Notes: generated by a model from the letters alone, not told the origin. 64,000 nucleotides of DNA from Trichinella spiralis (GCA_000181795.3 CM012953.1:9288893-9352892), one strand, 5' to 3'. Positions 38,250 through 51,424 are shown, numbered from the stretch's first letter. Program-made: numbers and translations.

Positions 38250-41200
38250 ATGACAAGTTGCATGTATTTGAAAAATATCCGCCTACTTTGCATTCTGCTT
38301 GCTGCCTGTTTTTTGCCAATTTGGGCGTGTCCTCAGCACCAGCAGCAGCAGCAATTTTCATTTTCAACTCAAATCAAAAATGACCAAATGGATATTTTTA
38401 AAAGATATTATATTGAAAAAATGATCGATTTTGGAAAAGTGATATTTGCCGATTCATACCGATCTCCGGTAGAAAATATTATGGAATATTTGCGTAAGCT
38501 GTTGGAGAAAGTGCAATATTATTGTATGGAAATATCCAACTGGAAGAACACCACTTTAAAAGAGCCCTGTAGGGAAGATTTGAGTTTCATGGTTTGCTCA
38601 TTTTCTGATTTTTTAAATGGAACTGCAACTAAACTGGCGAAACTCTGTGATTCATTGCCAGACGACGCAAAAGTAGCATGTGTTGAAGAATCAAATCAGA
38701 AGATTTATTCAAACCTCTGGGTAATTAAAGGTTAGTATTCATCAATTGGAAATTGTTTTCATTTCACTCATGATATAATATATAGCCTCTTACTTATTTA
38801 AAAAGAAACAAATTTTTTTTAATTTTTAAAGAAGTGGTGGTTATGCACTTTTTGTTGTTACCCATGAGGACGACATTATTTATTTTATATAATGTTGCAT
38901 TTATGTTGACAGACGCTTGAATAATTTATTATTGTTCACTAAGAAATGCAGAAATTAAATGAAGTTCAAAAGTGAAGAATTTCTTTCAAATTTAATTCCT
39001 TTTATGCATATACAATTTGAAACATAACATTCGATATATTTTTAGTTTTGTCAAATTATTCAAACTTTGTTAATTAAAATTAATTTAAACGGCAGTTTTT
39101 ATATTACATATGTAAATTTATGTATACTGAAGTTAACGAGTGTAAAATTAATTAACCCTTTAAGTGAAACGTTTGAAATTTAAGTTGTGGACTCTATTGG
39201 TAAGCTTCCGTCTGGTATCTTTCAAGGAAATTTGCTTTTTCTTGGAAGCTATGAAGAATGCTTAGACATCTCCGTGTCGAGAAACCAAAATCAAAATGCT
39301 GGGTAAATAAACATAGCTGCTTTTCAGTGTTGAATTTCACTTAGTATTTTCAGAGAAGCCAAAGAAGGGACATTTCAAGGAAAGCATTGTTCCATAATGA
39401 TTCACTTACCTCGATTTCACATGAATACAATAAAGAGGCTGCCATTTGCATATTCTGTAAGTTTTCCTTTCTTTTATCTAAATTTAATAATAAAGCTCAT
39501 CGTTGTGTTTAGAATAATAAGTTGAAAAGTGACAGTTTGACCGAGCCGCCGTTGCAATGGGGCATTTGCATGCCTAAAACTTGTTCAGCTGTTGAAACAA
39601 CTAAACTAAGTGATTTGAGTGAGTATTTTATTTTTCAAATATATTAATAAAGAAAATATTAAATGGAATTGTACATTATTTTGTAGCATCTCAAGTGTTT
39701 TTTTTTCAAATTTTATTCATTCAAGTATTTTATTATTTTGTTCATCTTAGTGTTATCTACTTATAATTTATTACTGTTTTTAGATAATGGTATTAAAAAT
39801 GATTTCAGTTTCTTAATAAGTTTTTCATTTTCATATATGTGATTAATTGGTTTTCAGTTTATCCAAATGCTTCTTCGATGATCAAGATTCGTTGTGAAGA
39901 ACCGCAAGCATTGGAAGATGATGCCGGTTCTATTGTAATGGTGTATGCAATTATTTCTATTTTATAACATTTTAATCAAACTTTCATTTTAAAATCATTT
40001 TTATTGCAACTGTATTCAATTTGCCTATTTTTTGTTAATTTAATTTAATTATTTGAATATTTTGAAGTGTTATTGGATGTGCGTTAGCATTTTTGGTAAT
40101 CGTCGGTTCTGCAATGGATTTCTGGTATCAATATAAATCAGACACATCGAAAAAGGTTGTAAAAAATTCTCACAGTTCCAAAAACAACTTGAACATTGTA
40201 AGAATAATTTTATTATATTTTGAAACACTGTTCAATGATTATCTAAGGTTGAATTTGACATGGTCAATCAAGATGGTGCGTCACATCATGCCAACGCAGT
40301 TGTTGAGGAATCATGTACTGTATAATTTGTTTGATTGATTCGATTATTTGACAACCAATAAATATGCTTGTAGATGACTGGAAGAAGTGTGTAATTTTGT
40401 CTTTCTCGATACCGAGAAATTTATCCGAGCTGCAGTTAATAAATCCAGATCACATACAATGCATTGATGGCATTCGTGTGCTTAGCGTGTGTTATGCTAT
40501 TTTTGGATTTAGCGTTCTGTTTGCAATGAACAACATTGGTAAAAGAAAAAAAACACAAGGAAATTCAACAACAGCAATCTGTATTTCAGACAACGCGTTA
40601 CAGGCGATGGACATGATAAGCAAATTTTATGCACAAATAATTAATTCCGCCGCTTTGGCAGCCGATTCATTTTTTGTTCTCAGCGGGTTCCTGGTGTGCT
40701 ACTTATTTTTGAATCGTGCACAACTTCACAATGCCCTTGATCCAATGCATTGGGTACTGTTCTACATACGGCGTGCCATAAGGTAACCGATGATTTCCAT
40801 TTTCCAACGTTGAAACGTTTGAAATAGCTGAAGATTCTTTTTTTTATGAATTTTATTAATTAATATTCTTTTATTAATTTCTTTTTTTATAGACTTGTTC
40901 CTGTTTATGTTGTTTTACTTGGCTTTGTGGCTTTGTTGTTCAAGCACGTTGGCGATGGACCTCTGTGGACGGGTAGTATACCGTCGTTCAGTTCTCAACT
41001 CGGATGTGAATCTTCTTGGTGGACCAATTTATTATTTATAAACAATTTTTTTGGTCAAGAAAATCCAGTTTGTTTATTTTTTGTTTAGTTTTTTAAAAAA
41101 ATATTATTTCATATCTTCTACATTTCAGTGTATGGGTTGGGCGTGGTTTCTTGCTGTAGAAGTGCAACTTTACATATTATCACCTTTATTATTATTACTT

Positions 41201-42598
41201 TATCATTAGTAAGTTTTCTTATGAATATTTTTTTTTGGTAATTTTGGAGAAAATAATTAAAGATGATTAAATTGTTGAAGAAAATTTATATTTACAGTCA
41301 GTTTGTAACATCTCAAGCAATGTTGTGAGATTATTTCTATGTGCATCTTAATAATTGTAGCTCCCCTCGTGTGGCTTTAGCCGCTACGAGCCTGCTGATG
41401 ATAAGTTTTGCAGTTCTTCACGCTGTTATAGTTGTTCTAAATGATTATCCACCTTCATACGTTGCTACAACAAACTTCTCAGAGTAAGCAGCTTGTTTTT
41501 CTTTTGAAAGTTATTCAAATATATTTACTCTTGTTTTTAAGACTGGAAAAATTGGATGCTTATGTGAAAAATGTGTTCGTAAAACCATATTCACACTGTT
41601 GTTCATATTTAGTTGGAATAGCGTTGGGCTATTTTATATACAAAATGAAAAATAAACCCTACAAATTTTCCAAGGTAATATTCTTTTTATTTCAGCGTTT
41701 ACTTTTTTGATTACAATTTATGCTGCAAGTCATTAAAGTTTTAAACAATACCAGCATATATAATTAATTATTATAATCAGATAAAAATTGTGTAAGATTT
41801 TTTAAGCGCACTCGAAAAGTGTTGTGGATTGTTTCATTGCTGTTCAACGCAACGACAGTTTTTGGCATTTACGACTACGCTAAAGGTGCCGTATGTTCAG
41901 CAATGCGATGGTCAAGCACAGCTAAAGGTTTATACGCATGTCTGAGCCGTTTGTCCTGGCCCATCACCATTGCCATGATCATCATGCTATGCTTGAACTC
42001 AAAGAATTGTATGCGATTGTTCTTCAAGCTAGGAAGAATTGTTTTCTTATTCGATCATATTTTTACAGGTTTTGTCAATCGATGGCTTTCCATGAGAATG
42101 TGGAAGCCGTTGAGCAGGCTTAGCTACTGTGCGGCTCTCATTCATCCAATGATCACCGCAACACTGCTTTTAACGCTCAGAGAGTCTTTTCATGTTACTA
42201 TATGCAATGTGGTAATTGTAATTTCTTTTTTTCATAATTTTTGGAACTTTAAAAATTAGCTATTGTATTATAATTTTTTTCATTAGTAAAGATAATATTG
42301 GTAGATTTTAATGTTAAAGCATCTTGAATTATAATCGTTTGTTTTCTTTCTTTTTGAAAAAGTAAAAAAAATCATTTTTGCTTTTGAAAGTAATTTAAAT
42401 GTAATTTTACTATTAGAAAGGAGAACTTCATGTGTTTTTCTTTTTCCATTTTAGATCTACAATGCGGTATCGGTTACGTGCATTACTTATTTAGTAGCTC
42501 TGGTGGTGTATTTGTGCTTGGAAGCTCCACTGAGCAAGTTACGAATCGACATTCTTTCTTACGATAATCTGGCGGATTCATTTACTTTGAAAATTTGA
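38250..42598 (+). CDS. NRF-6-like (nose resistant to fluoxetine) membrane acyltransferase
   Basis: Multi-pass protein of the acyltransferase-3/NRF-6 family, large in nematodes and insects; NRF-6 in C. elegans affects drug and lipid transport. Exons: 38250-38730, 39185-39302, 39354-39456, 39513-39618, 39858-39942, 40068-40197, 40385-40782, 40893-41067, 41129-41208, 41361-41483, 41542-41674, 41807-42008, 42069-42211, 42455-42598; 2,421 nt = 806 residues. Signal peptide (LLCILLAACFLPIWA), then the Cys-rich NRF domain (VDSIGKLPSGIFQGNLLFLG, WGICMPKTCSA), then about ten membrane helices with acyltransferase blocks CIDGIRVLSV, DSFFVLSGFL, RRAIRLVPVY, CMGWAWFLAVEVQLY and PLSRLSYCAALIHP. The start is the first ATG in frame before the signal peptide. 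The boundaries around 40197/40385 are the least sure. Intron 42009-42068 (60 nt) is in-frame and stop-free. Confidence 0.9.
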
Positions 42599-43254
42599 AG
42601 CCCAAATGTCTTTCACGTGAAGCATTGCTGAACAACAATCTCAATGAAAACGATGCTTCATTGATTATATTTTCAAGATTTCAATTTAACAAAAAATTTT
42701 TCAAATTTTAGCATGCGAAATGTGATGATTTTACCATTTTTAACGTCATTCGAATTTACTAAATGCAACTGAAGTTTCTGTAAATGAATGATGAACTTTG
42801 ATCTTTTGTGGAATTCAGTCCATTTTATTAAAAAGAAAAGTTTTTTTTTCTTGATTTTCAGATACAAGTTTACATTGTTGAAGTTTTGAATGAATTGAAA
42901 TTGACCGTCACTAAGTTTTAATAGTATAACAGCGTTATGTAAAATAATTTATTATTTTGTAGATAATATCCTTTACATTGGTAGTAGTTAAAATTTACTT
43001 TAGTGAAAATTTTATACAATATTTTTCTAAAAAATTTATACTTTTAATTAAACGCCCTCTATTTTTCTTAAATATCGTTGTTGCACAAAAATATATAATA
43101 CTGTAAGAATGGAACTTGCACATTACAGAACAATCAATTTTAATTATTCCTCTTTATTTGATTTCATTTTATATGGCATAAGTTAATACCAGTGCTAGCC
43201 TTTGTCGGTGTAAATTACTTTTAAAACGGGATCGCTTTATCACGGTTATCATTA
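42599..43254. other. Intergenic between NRF-6-like and TEX264-like genes
   Basis: 656 bp, AT-rich. It should hold the 3' UTR of the upstream gene and the promoter of the next. Nothing else seen. Confidence 0.45.
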
Positions 43255-43932
43255 ATGGACGCGGTTGTAATATTGTTTCTAATTGCGTTCTTCATTTCGT
43301 TGCTTGCACTGACGGTTTTAATTTTGCTTGTACATTCTGGTCTGCTTTTTGAACCGGTGGTCTCTGAAGGTGAGCCACATCTTTGTGCGGAGGCGAAAAT
43401 AGTATACAAAATTGTAGAAGAGGAACACAGTTCTGAAAATCTCGGATATTATTTCAACGAAATCACATCCATCATTACCAAAGCTTATCCAATGGCGATT
43501 TTTCTCGAATGTCCCACCGGTACTGGTAAATTTTCAAAATGTGCCGTCGGCTGTATAATATCGTTGAAGCATGCGGATGAGGAAGAAAGCGAAATGCTTG
43601 TCACTTATGATGAACTGAAATTGCTTTTTGACAAAGGTTATGTACCATTTGTCTTGCCGAGAATAGAGCGCGGTTTGGTTTCTTGGTTCCCATACAGAAC
43701 TCCGTTTTCCATATGGTTCGCTTCGAGACGTGTTTATAAGAAAATGAATTCATTTATTGAACAAGGAAATATCAAACCGTTCCCATTTTTGGAATTTTAT
43801 AAAGATTGCAAAATTTACTATTTTGCTCCGTTGGAAAAACAAGAACAATGCTTACTGAATGAATTTACGCAGACCTATTCAGATGTGGAAAATAAGCCTC
43901 CTGTTACTGAAGAAACGCACATCAAACATTAA
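43255..43932 (+). CDS. TEX264: TEX264-like ER-phagy receptor
   Basis: Single-exon gene, 225 residues. N-terminal membrane helix (VVILFLIAFFISLLALTVLILLV) followed by a GyrI-like domain. Family blocks: KCAVGCIISL, then FPYRTPFSIWFASRRVYKKM and FPFLEFYKDCKIYYFAPLEKQ, matching the human TEX264 core. TEX264 anchors in the ER and hands ER fragments to autophagosomes through an LC3-interacting region in a long C-terminal disordered tail (established). Here the tail is only about 25 residues. It still contains Y208-S-D-V211, which fits the LIR consensus (aromatic-x-x-aliphatic with an acidic residue). Whether it binds Atg8 proteins is inference. Intronless, unlike its neighbours, which could mean retroposition, though the frame is intact. 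Confidence 0.85.
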   Translation: MDAVVILFLIAFFISLLALTVLILLVHSGLLFEPVVSEGEPHLCAEAKIVYKIVEEEHSSENLGYYFNEITSIITKAYPMAIFLECPTGTGKFSKCAVGCIISLKHADEEESEMLVTYDELKLLFDKGYVPFVLPRIERGLVSWFPYRTPFSIWFASRRVYKKMNSFIEQGNIKPFPFLEFYKDCKIYYFAPLEKQEQCLLNEFTQTYSDVENKPPVTEETHIKH

Positions 43933-45350
43933 CATTTAAATTCGTTTTGTTTATTTTACGCTTTTCTACTCACGATTTCATATGTATACCTGTGGGAATT
44001 GTAGTTAGTTTGCAATGTACTGGTATTGGTATTGCATTTTGCCTTTGTTTACTTTGTTTTAATGTAAATTTATTGACGTATTTAAACAAAAACCTGCACC
44101 AAAAGTAAAACTATTCTGACATTTTGATTTATCTTTTTCTTTATTGATTTTATCGTATGGAGAAACTTTTACTACAGCTGTAGGCGGTCCCAAATTCGAA
44201 TAATCTGTTCTTCAATGAATAATGATTGAATGAATGAAAAACTAATTAACCTTTGTTTTCTGACAAATAAAAAATGCATTTGAATTTTTAATTTAAAAAA
44301 TGATTCATTTTTGAAATTTTCTGTAGAAAAATGTTAAGTAGATTTATTCAAGATCTGATGCAGAATTTATTTTAATATGTCAGCAAAGAATAATGTGCAT
44401 GCATACAGCAATTTTATTTAAATGTTTTAAACATAAATGTAGAAAAATGTATGTGCATTTTTTTCAATTTCAACTTGGAAAAAATCATTTATTGAAATGA
44501 CATCATATGAATTTCGATTAATACAATTTTTTTGCTGAACTTCATTGAATTTTTGAAATCTGTATACATGTCCTTTTGTGAATACATTATTTTTCGGATA
44601 GATTAATTTTCATAAAACATCAGCTAATGATACTTATCAAATGTTTATTTTTAAACATTCTATGAAATAAATATAAAAATTTTGAAAAAATAAAATGTTC
44701 ATGATTATTGGACATATACACATGAAACATATACATTCGACAGTGATTTGAACATAATCCTTCAAATTCAGTAATTCTGAAGTGATATATTAAAATAACA
44801 TTTCGGATCACTCACTAGTTGTTTATTTCATTTTCGTACGTCATCTTTTTAATTACAATTACAGCTTCCATTATAAATATATATATACAATTTTCTACTG
44901 TAATATATTTATGAGTTTTGAAAACATAGAGCACATTGATCGAATTAAAAGCACGAATAATTTTAAAATTTTGCATAATATTCAGCATTACAAAACAAAA
45001 AAATATGATTATCGCAACAATATGATCCTTAAATAGATATCTTTTAAATATTTAGACAATTTTCATTTCATTATGAACAAAAAACGATTCATCTTATAAA
45101 GCATCTAAACAACAATCTGAATTTGCATAAACTCTTGCTAAAGCAGATTTCATGCAAACATCATTTCAAAGCATAATTTATTTAACAAAAATAGTTCACA
45201 CAAACTTCCATTAATTAATTTCACTTATTTATGCAAAATTCAAGAACTGCTTATAAAAATTGTCATATAATTGTTATCTAAAGAAATTCCAAATCAAAAT
45301 GAAAAACCATATCTAATCTTTCAGTGATTCTATTTGAAACGACCACATAA
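43933..45350. other. Intergenic, nothing recognised
   Basis: 1.4 kb of AT-rich sequence between the convergent TEX264-like and RPN10 genes, with 3' UTRs at both ends. No RNA gene or repeat structure recognised. Confidence 0.5.
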
Positions 45351-47790
45351 TTATTTCTTGTTGCTTTCATTGTCTTTTTTTTCTTCTTTCTCTTCTTTTC
45401 CTTTACTAGATGATTTTCCGGATGCTTTCTACATAACACATAACGTTATATTTACATCTGAGCATTTTGAATTCATTATTAAAATATAGATATATTATTA
45501 TTATTGTGCATGTATATACATATATACATATATATAGCAAACCTTATCGTCTGTTTTTGTTTTCTTCGAGTTGGATGCTGCTTTTTCCTATCAATCAACA
45601 AATAAATATTTGTAAAATTTCCATTATGAAAACTTTATCGAATTTTACCTTTCGTTCACTTTTCCCTTTTGACTGTTCAATGCTGGCATTTTTTCCCATC
45701 ATGTCAGCAAGTTGGTGAACTTCTTCCGTCTCAGAAGCCCTTTCTTTTTCGGTCGTCTTCTCAACTGAAGCAGCTGACTTAAAAATATAAAAAGCACAAA
45801 ATAACAAATTATTTATAAAATATCATTTTTATTTTAAAAAAGTGTACTTTCGTCGGGTTTTTCTTGGATTCAGCTGTTTCAGTTTTTTCTTGGCGCGATT
45901 CGCTTCGTCCATGCGAATCTTGAAGCGATAATTGCAAAGCTAACAAAATCTGTTCATCTTCCGTCATTGCATCAACGTTTGCCTGAGACGGGCTGGTGTC
46001 CATCTCTTCGGAAGGCACTTCTTCTGCTGTAACAAAATTAAATTAATTGCATCAACTGATTCAACTCCTTGATGGATAAGAAGCAGAAATTAATTCAGTA
46101 CTTAAATTTGCCTCCGATTTGGCAGCATTTTCTGTGCCACCTTCAGTTGTTTGTTGCGCTTCCGCAAGTCTCGCCTCAGCTTGCTGACGTTGTCGCTGTT
46201 CTTCCAAGCTAACACGCAAAGCCATTGCCAATTCTGGATCCTCATTTGGATCGATGCCAAAATCAAAATTGCTACCGGGTATCATTGGTACATTGGGAAG
46301 CGTACCATCTTCCCGGCGAACTATCGGACTGGATAGCACAGCTTCTTGAAGAGAAGAGCCTTTCGGGACTATCACCAGCTGACAGTTCCTGATGACAGTT
46401 CAATGTACAATAAATGAAAACCGAGTTGATTCGTTTATTATATTTTACTAATATTATCATAACTCATCTATTCATTCATTAATGCAAAATTTATAATAAT
46501 TTATAATTAAATAAAAATTTAAACAAACCATAAATTGATAGTACTTTGTATTACAATTATGAAAAATGTTGTTCACTAATTCGTGAACATGATTGTCATT
46601 ATATACTGTAAAAATAAATGATATTATAAATGTAAAATGTCAAAAAATAAAATTTCATGACAATACTCCCCTAATATTTTACAATATTAACAAATAAATA
46701 AAACTGAATACTAATTGATTTAGAAAAACTGTTACTAAAAATAATCTTGGAATTACCTGAAAAAACTTGATCGAATTTCAAAATCAACAAAAAAAAATAA
46801 AAATATTGCCAAATCAGTTGAATGGAATTTTCAACGTCATGAGAACAAAGCAATAATTATTAATACAAAAACATAAAAAATAATGCACATACTCAGAACC
46901 ACTACTGTTCATGATGGACGCAAACAAAGACAGTTTCTTGCTTTTACGTGCCTCCTCTCCGAACGCAATCACATCTATAGCTATTTTTTCTTTTTTCATC
47001 CTTTGAGCTACTTTAAAAATCTAAAAATTGAAAACCAAATAAAATAACTACAATTATATTAATCTTGGCTTTCAAATTTTACTTCATTATCTGCATTTTT
47101 CAATGGACTTCCTAAAAAAACAATAATTCGCCCTTTATGGGTTCGACCGTAACGATGTTTCAAAGCCAACTGAGAAACTCTTATGCCATTCAAAAAGTTT
47201 GCAGTTCCTCTTGGTATCAGCGTGTGCAACTTCATGTAAATTTTCCCGTCATCTTGAGTTAGTGCATTTAACAAATTCACGCCGCTAAAATAACCACAGA
47301 ATTGCATCATGCACCTTAATTTAAAAAGTTGTAAATGAAAAACTCACTTCGACATAGCAAGAACGCCAACTTGATTTTCCGGATTGCTCCGCAGTTTGCA
47401 TTGGACAATCAGGGTTATTGCTTCTATTTCCGCAAGGAGGCGGGTGGGAAAATAATCCCCATTGCGCATGTAATCTGAACTGTCAACGCTGAAATACGTT
47501 TCGGAAGGAAATTAAAAATAAAGTGTAAAACTAATTTCAAAGAATCAACAAGTAATAATAATAATATTTATATCCGTAAAAACATTAAATTGAAAACCCA
47601 AAACATTTAAATGAGAATGCAAATATTTTCCCTTACAATAAAATTATAAATCGTTAAATACAGTGGAATCCAGAATATAACACTTTTAAAAATAAAAAAA
47701 GAAATCATACACTGCTTTTCATAAGTAGGCATTTCAGTACTCGGTCATTAAAAATATAATAACTCACCAAATAATTGTACTTTCATGCAT
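45351..47790 (-). CDS. PSMD4: 26S proteasome ubiquitin receptor RPN10/PSMD4
   Basis: Ubiquitin receptor at the base-lid junction of the 19S proteasome regulatory particle. Exons from the right: 47790-47768, 47488-47348, 47284-47083, 47020-46893, 46388-46102, 46026-45848, 45777-45649, 45587-45543, 45428-45351; 1,212 nt = 403 residues (human 377). The VWA domain starts MHESTIICVDSSDYMRNGDYF and contains RSNPENQVGVLAMS, FLNGIRVSQLALKHR and IVFLGSP. Two ubiquitin-interacting motifs follow: DPELAMALRVSLEEQ and EDEQILLALQLSLQD. The C-terminus is Lys/Glu-rich and ends in KK, like other PSMD4 proteins. The start is set by a 7-codon first exon whose split Cys codon joins perfectly to exon 2. Confidence 0.95.
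45478..45538 (+). repeat. AT-rich dinucleotide-like simple repeat in an RPN10 intron
   Basis: A run of TATATACATATATACATATATATA-type sequence within the short intron region between the last two RPN10 exons. Simple low-complexity repeat. Confidence 0.5.
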
Positions 47791-48329
47791 TTTGCCCAAA
47801 ACACACTTCCAATAAACAATACATGTAGATGAAGTACCATATGCAATAATCAGGTACATTAAAATTGAAAAACCAAAAATAACAAAAAATGTTGTCTAAA
47901 AATGTGCAGAAAGACAAGCACTTCCTACAAATTACTATTTAACATAAATTAAATAAAACAATTAAACTGATTAATATGATAAAATAGCTGAAACGCATCT
48001 TACTTAAATTTTAAATAATATTTCTTATTTTACACCTAAATATCTTATATTTTACAAATATTAGCAAATATAAAACTGGATGATAGTAAATAAATGAATA
48101 ATATATATTAAGTTAAATATTTTAATGCAGTTAAATATTAAATTAAATATTTTAATGCAGATTTGTGTAGGTTAAATAGAAATTTCCGTTTTTATAATAA
48201 ATGCAGATATTGTATTATATTATATCATATCGTAGCATGAAATCTTAAACAACTGTCAACCGATCAACAGAAGGATTTCTGCATCACTTGATTGTCAGAA
48301 AGGTTACGGTAGACAGTTGGCATAGGAAG
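47791..48329. other. Intergenic upstream of RPN10
   Basis: About 540 bp of very AT-rich sequence. It contains a short direct duplication of a TTAAATATTTTAATGCAG-like unit near 48112-48160. Probable RPN10 promoter; nothing else recognised. Confidence 0.4.
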
Positions 48330-48335
48330 TGACGT

Positions 48336-48640
48336 TGTTGGTTCTAGTGTGCTGGCATTCGTTTGTTTGTTACTCCTGGTGTGGTTAGTTACCTTGATTG
48401 TCAGTAGCACGATTTGATAAATATTTTAATTTATTGTGCTGCTGTTTTCTTTTGTAATCCTGAATGTTTTTGTCGAAACGCAAAAATGTTAAAAGATTGC
48501 AGTGACCGACGTGGTAGTCCTGTAACAGAGTTCCACTGGAAGCACATTATAATGAGGCCCCGTACGAAAGTTGTGCCACTTGGATATGCGACTGCACTGA
48601 TATGACTGACTAATAGATATGATGTGCCACTCCTGCCTGC
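48336..48640 (+). repeat. Upstream LTR-like copy
   Basis: Diverged direct-repeat partner of 51425-51640. Similarity starts around the GTTACTCCTGGTG-like segment and runs past TGGTAGTCC into the sequence after it, so the repeat may include leader as well as LTR. Confidence 0.5.
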
Positions 48641-49069
48641 CCCCGACCTTCCACTCAGAGGTGTTCCCGACAGAATGACTAGAAAAATTTGAAGACTTTT
48701 TCTACACAAGTGACGTACCGGCGTCGAATTACGGTGTAGCTGGACGATACCTGTTGAGCGACACTACCCAGCGTTAGCTGTACCCGGTGGGCACGCCACA
48801 AGACAACTCATTGGACGAACTGAAGAGGAGCACTGCGACACAGAGCAGCATGGAGCGACGTAGACTACCGAAGGCCGACCAACGACGACCTAAGATGGTA
48901 TCGAAACGGATGACAGAGGCAACGACAATTAGATGAACGCTCTTGTCAATGATTCTGAGTTCAAGCAGAGACTCATCGACGATACCAGGACGCAATCTTG
49001 CAGGGAGAAGATGACTTTGGGCAGATGAATTTGGTGAGCCACCGAATTGAGACGACCGGAGCTCGACCA

Positions 49070-49565
49070 ATAAAACAGCCGTTGCGCCGTCTGCACTGAG
49101 GACTGTCGTGATCGAGCTAGTAAAGGAAATGGTGAAGGCAGGCGTGATCGAACCTGCCAGTGGGCCGCGGAGCTACTCTGTGGTCCTAGTGAAGAAAAAG
49201 GATGGCCCCCTTCAATTTTGCGTTGACTACCGCAAGTTGAATGCTCTAACGATGATACATTGGATGGGGCATTGGTGATACACTGGATCTCGCCTGATGG
49301 TTCTGGCAGGTTGAAGTAGCCAAAGTGGACAAGGAGAAGATGGCTTGTGCAACTCCTCAGCTACCTTCCATGGGCTAATGGGAACGATGCTTGCCGGAAT
49401 AACTTGCAACTCTTGCCTTGTATACCTGGACGACATTGCAGTGGACGAGAAGGCTATGGAAGAGCACTTGTAGCGGCTGGCAGAGGTTCTGCACCGTTTG
49501 CAAAGTGTGGGACTGAAGATTTCATCAGAAGAGCGCCAGATGCCAGAAAAAGCGTCGGAAAACTT
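49070..49565 (+). pseudogene. Gypsy-type reverse transcriptase remnant A
   Basis: The forward strand in shifting frames encodes VVLVKKKDGPLQFCVDYRKL followed by NALT, then CLVYLDDIAV (the catalytic YLDD motif, about 49410-49440), then a helix resembling the RT thumb (EHL, LAEVLHRLQSVGLKIS). Frameshifts and stops interrupt it, and the fingers-to-palm spacing is shortened. This is a dead copy of a Ty3/gypsy polymerase. Confidence 0.75.
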
Positions 49566-49739
49566 TTTTTGAAGATCAAAAGCTGCTGTTGATCCTCATT
49601 TAATCAGAAAATACAAAATATAGCATAGTAAAATAGTATGGCGCATTCTGAATAAAGCCTAATGTATAACATTGAATAATTAATATTAATGTGATGATGG
49701 GTTAAAGATGAAATAGCTTCAGCCGGATCGCACCCGCAA

Positions 49740-51320
49740 ATGTCGTTCTCCTTGCCGGTACCAGGGAAACGGACGGCCCGGGACCTCATGGAAGTAGGGT
49801 CCTCGGGCAAACGGGTGCGCTGCCTTTTCTTCGTGCAGGAGAGGAGCTACGGAATGAGTTTCCTTGTGGACACCGGCTCCGAAGTCAGTGTGGTGCCATA
49901 TAATACCACTCTGCGCTGTCAACTCCACGCCGCGGACATTCCACAGCTAACAGCTGCAAACGGCACTCGTATTGATGTCGTCGGTAGTCGCGAGTTGACA
50001 GTGGACCTGGGTTTCACGCGCCCGATGAGATGGAAATTCGTCGTCGCACGAATCGCACAGCCCATCCTCGGTGCAGACTTTCTTCGGCACTTTAACCTAC
50101 TCGTCGACCTGAAGCATCAGCGCCTGGTAGACATGACGTCATGGACCTTCTCGAACGGACTCGTCAAGACCAGCAATACAAAATATGTCAGTTGTTTACG
50201 ACACGGATCAGATCATAACCTTGAAATTTTAAAAAAGTATCCATCCCTAACATCGTGCTTCAGAACGAGTAAGCCGGCCACCCACTCGATTCAGCACCAC
50301 ATCCTGACGCACGGGCCACCGGTTTTTGCAAGACCACGTGGGTTGCCGCCTGACCGGCTGGAACTTGCGCGAAAGGAATTCGACATCCTGCTGGATCTCG
50401 GCATCATACGACCATCTAGCAGCAGTTGGGCATCACCGCTCCACATGGTTCCCAAGAAACAACCGAACACCTGGCGCCCATGTGGAGATTATGGACCCCT
50501 CAACAACGTGACGAAGCCCGACAGATACCCGATCCCCAACATCAACGACTTCGTCACGCAGTTGGGCGGCCGGACGATCTTCTCCAAAGTCGACCTGATC
50601 CGCGCCTATCAGCAGATCCCGGTGGCGGAAGAAGATATCTCGAAGACGGCCATCACGACACCTTTCGGCCTTTTTGAATACGTGAGAATGCCGTTCAGTC
50701 TGCGAAATGCCGCGCAAACATTCCAGCGTTTTATGGACGAAGTGACTAGAGGGTTGCGATTCTGCTTCGTCTACTTGGACGACGTGCTAGTAGCAAGCCG
50801 CAGCAAGGAAGAACACGAAAAACATCTCGCTAATCTTTTTTGACGGTTTGAAAAGTACGGCATCAAGCTGAACCCGGCAAAATGCGTTTTCTTCGCGCCG
50901 GACCTTGAGTTCCTCGGGTTCAAGGTCTGCAACCAAGGCATCAAACCGTTGGCAGAAAAAGTCGAAGCGATACGCAGATTCCGTCAGCCGACGACCATGC
51001 ACGAACTCCGCCAATTCCTCGGATGTGCGAATTTCTATCGCCGCTTCATACCGCGAGCTGCCACGTTGCTGGCAACGCTGGAAAGGTTGACATCTTCGCA
51101 CGATTAACACAAGAAACTTAAACTGCCGGAGGACGTGATTAAGGCTTTCGACGAAGTGAAAGAAGCACTGGCTAACGCGACGCTGTTGAGCCACCTCCAA
51201 GAAGGCGCAGCCTTGTCATTGGTGGTCGATGCGTCCGACCACGCAACTGGTGCGGCACTGCAACAACGACACAAAGGGCGTTGGTCCCCCGTCGCGTTCT
51301 TCTCACGTCGCATCATATAG
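49740..51320 (+). pseudogene. Gypsy-type Pol (protease, reverse transcriptase, part of RNase H), element B
   Basis: One reading frame from 49740 through 51320, interrupted only by stops at 50841-50843, 51105-51107 and 51318-51320, with no frameshift. Domains in order: retropepsin-like protease with active site [10 protein letters not shown] (about 49868-49898), reverse transcriptase with [37 protein letters not shown] and catalytic YLDD (about 50774-50786), thumb and connection (FLGFKVCNQGI, LRQFLGCANFYRRFIP), then the start of RNase H (LSLVVDASDHATGAALQQ). The WRPCGDY...PDRYP form resembles CsRn1/Kabuki-type gypsy elements (recollection) and differs from remnant A. Gag, most of RNase H and integrase are missing. 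The few lesions suggest a fairly recent death. Confidence 0.88.
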
Positions 51321-51424
51321 AAACATCTCAAACTCATCATATAGAGAGAATACCTAACTACAAAGCCTTTTTGAAAGTTTGATTTTTTGATTCCCCTCCC
51401 CTGGAAAAAATACTGGGCACGGGC

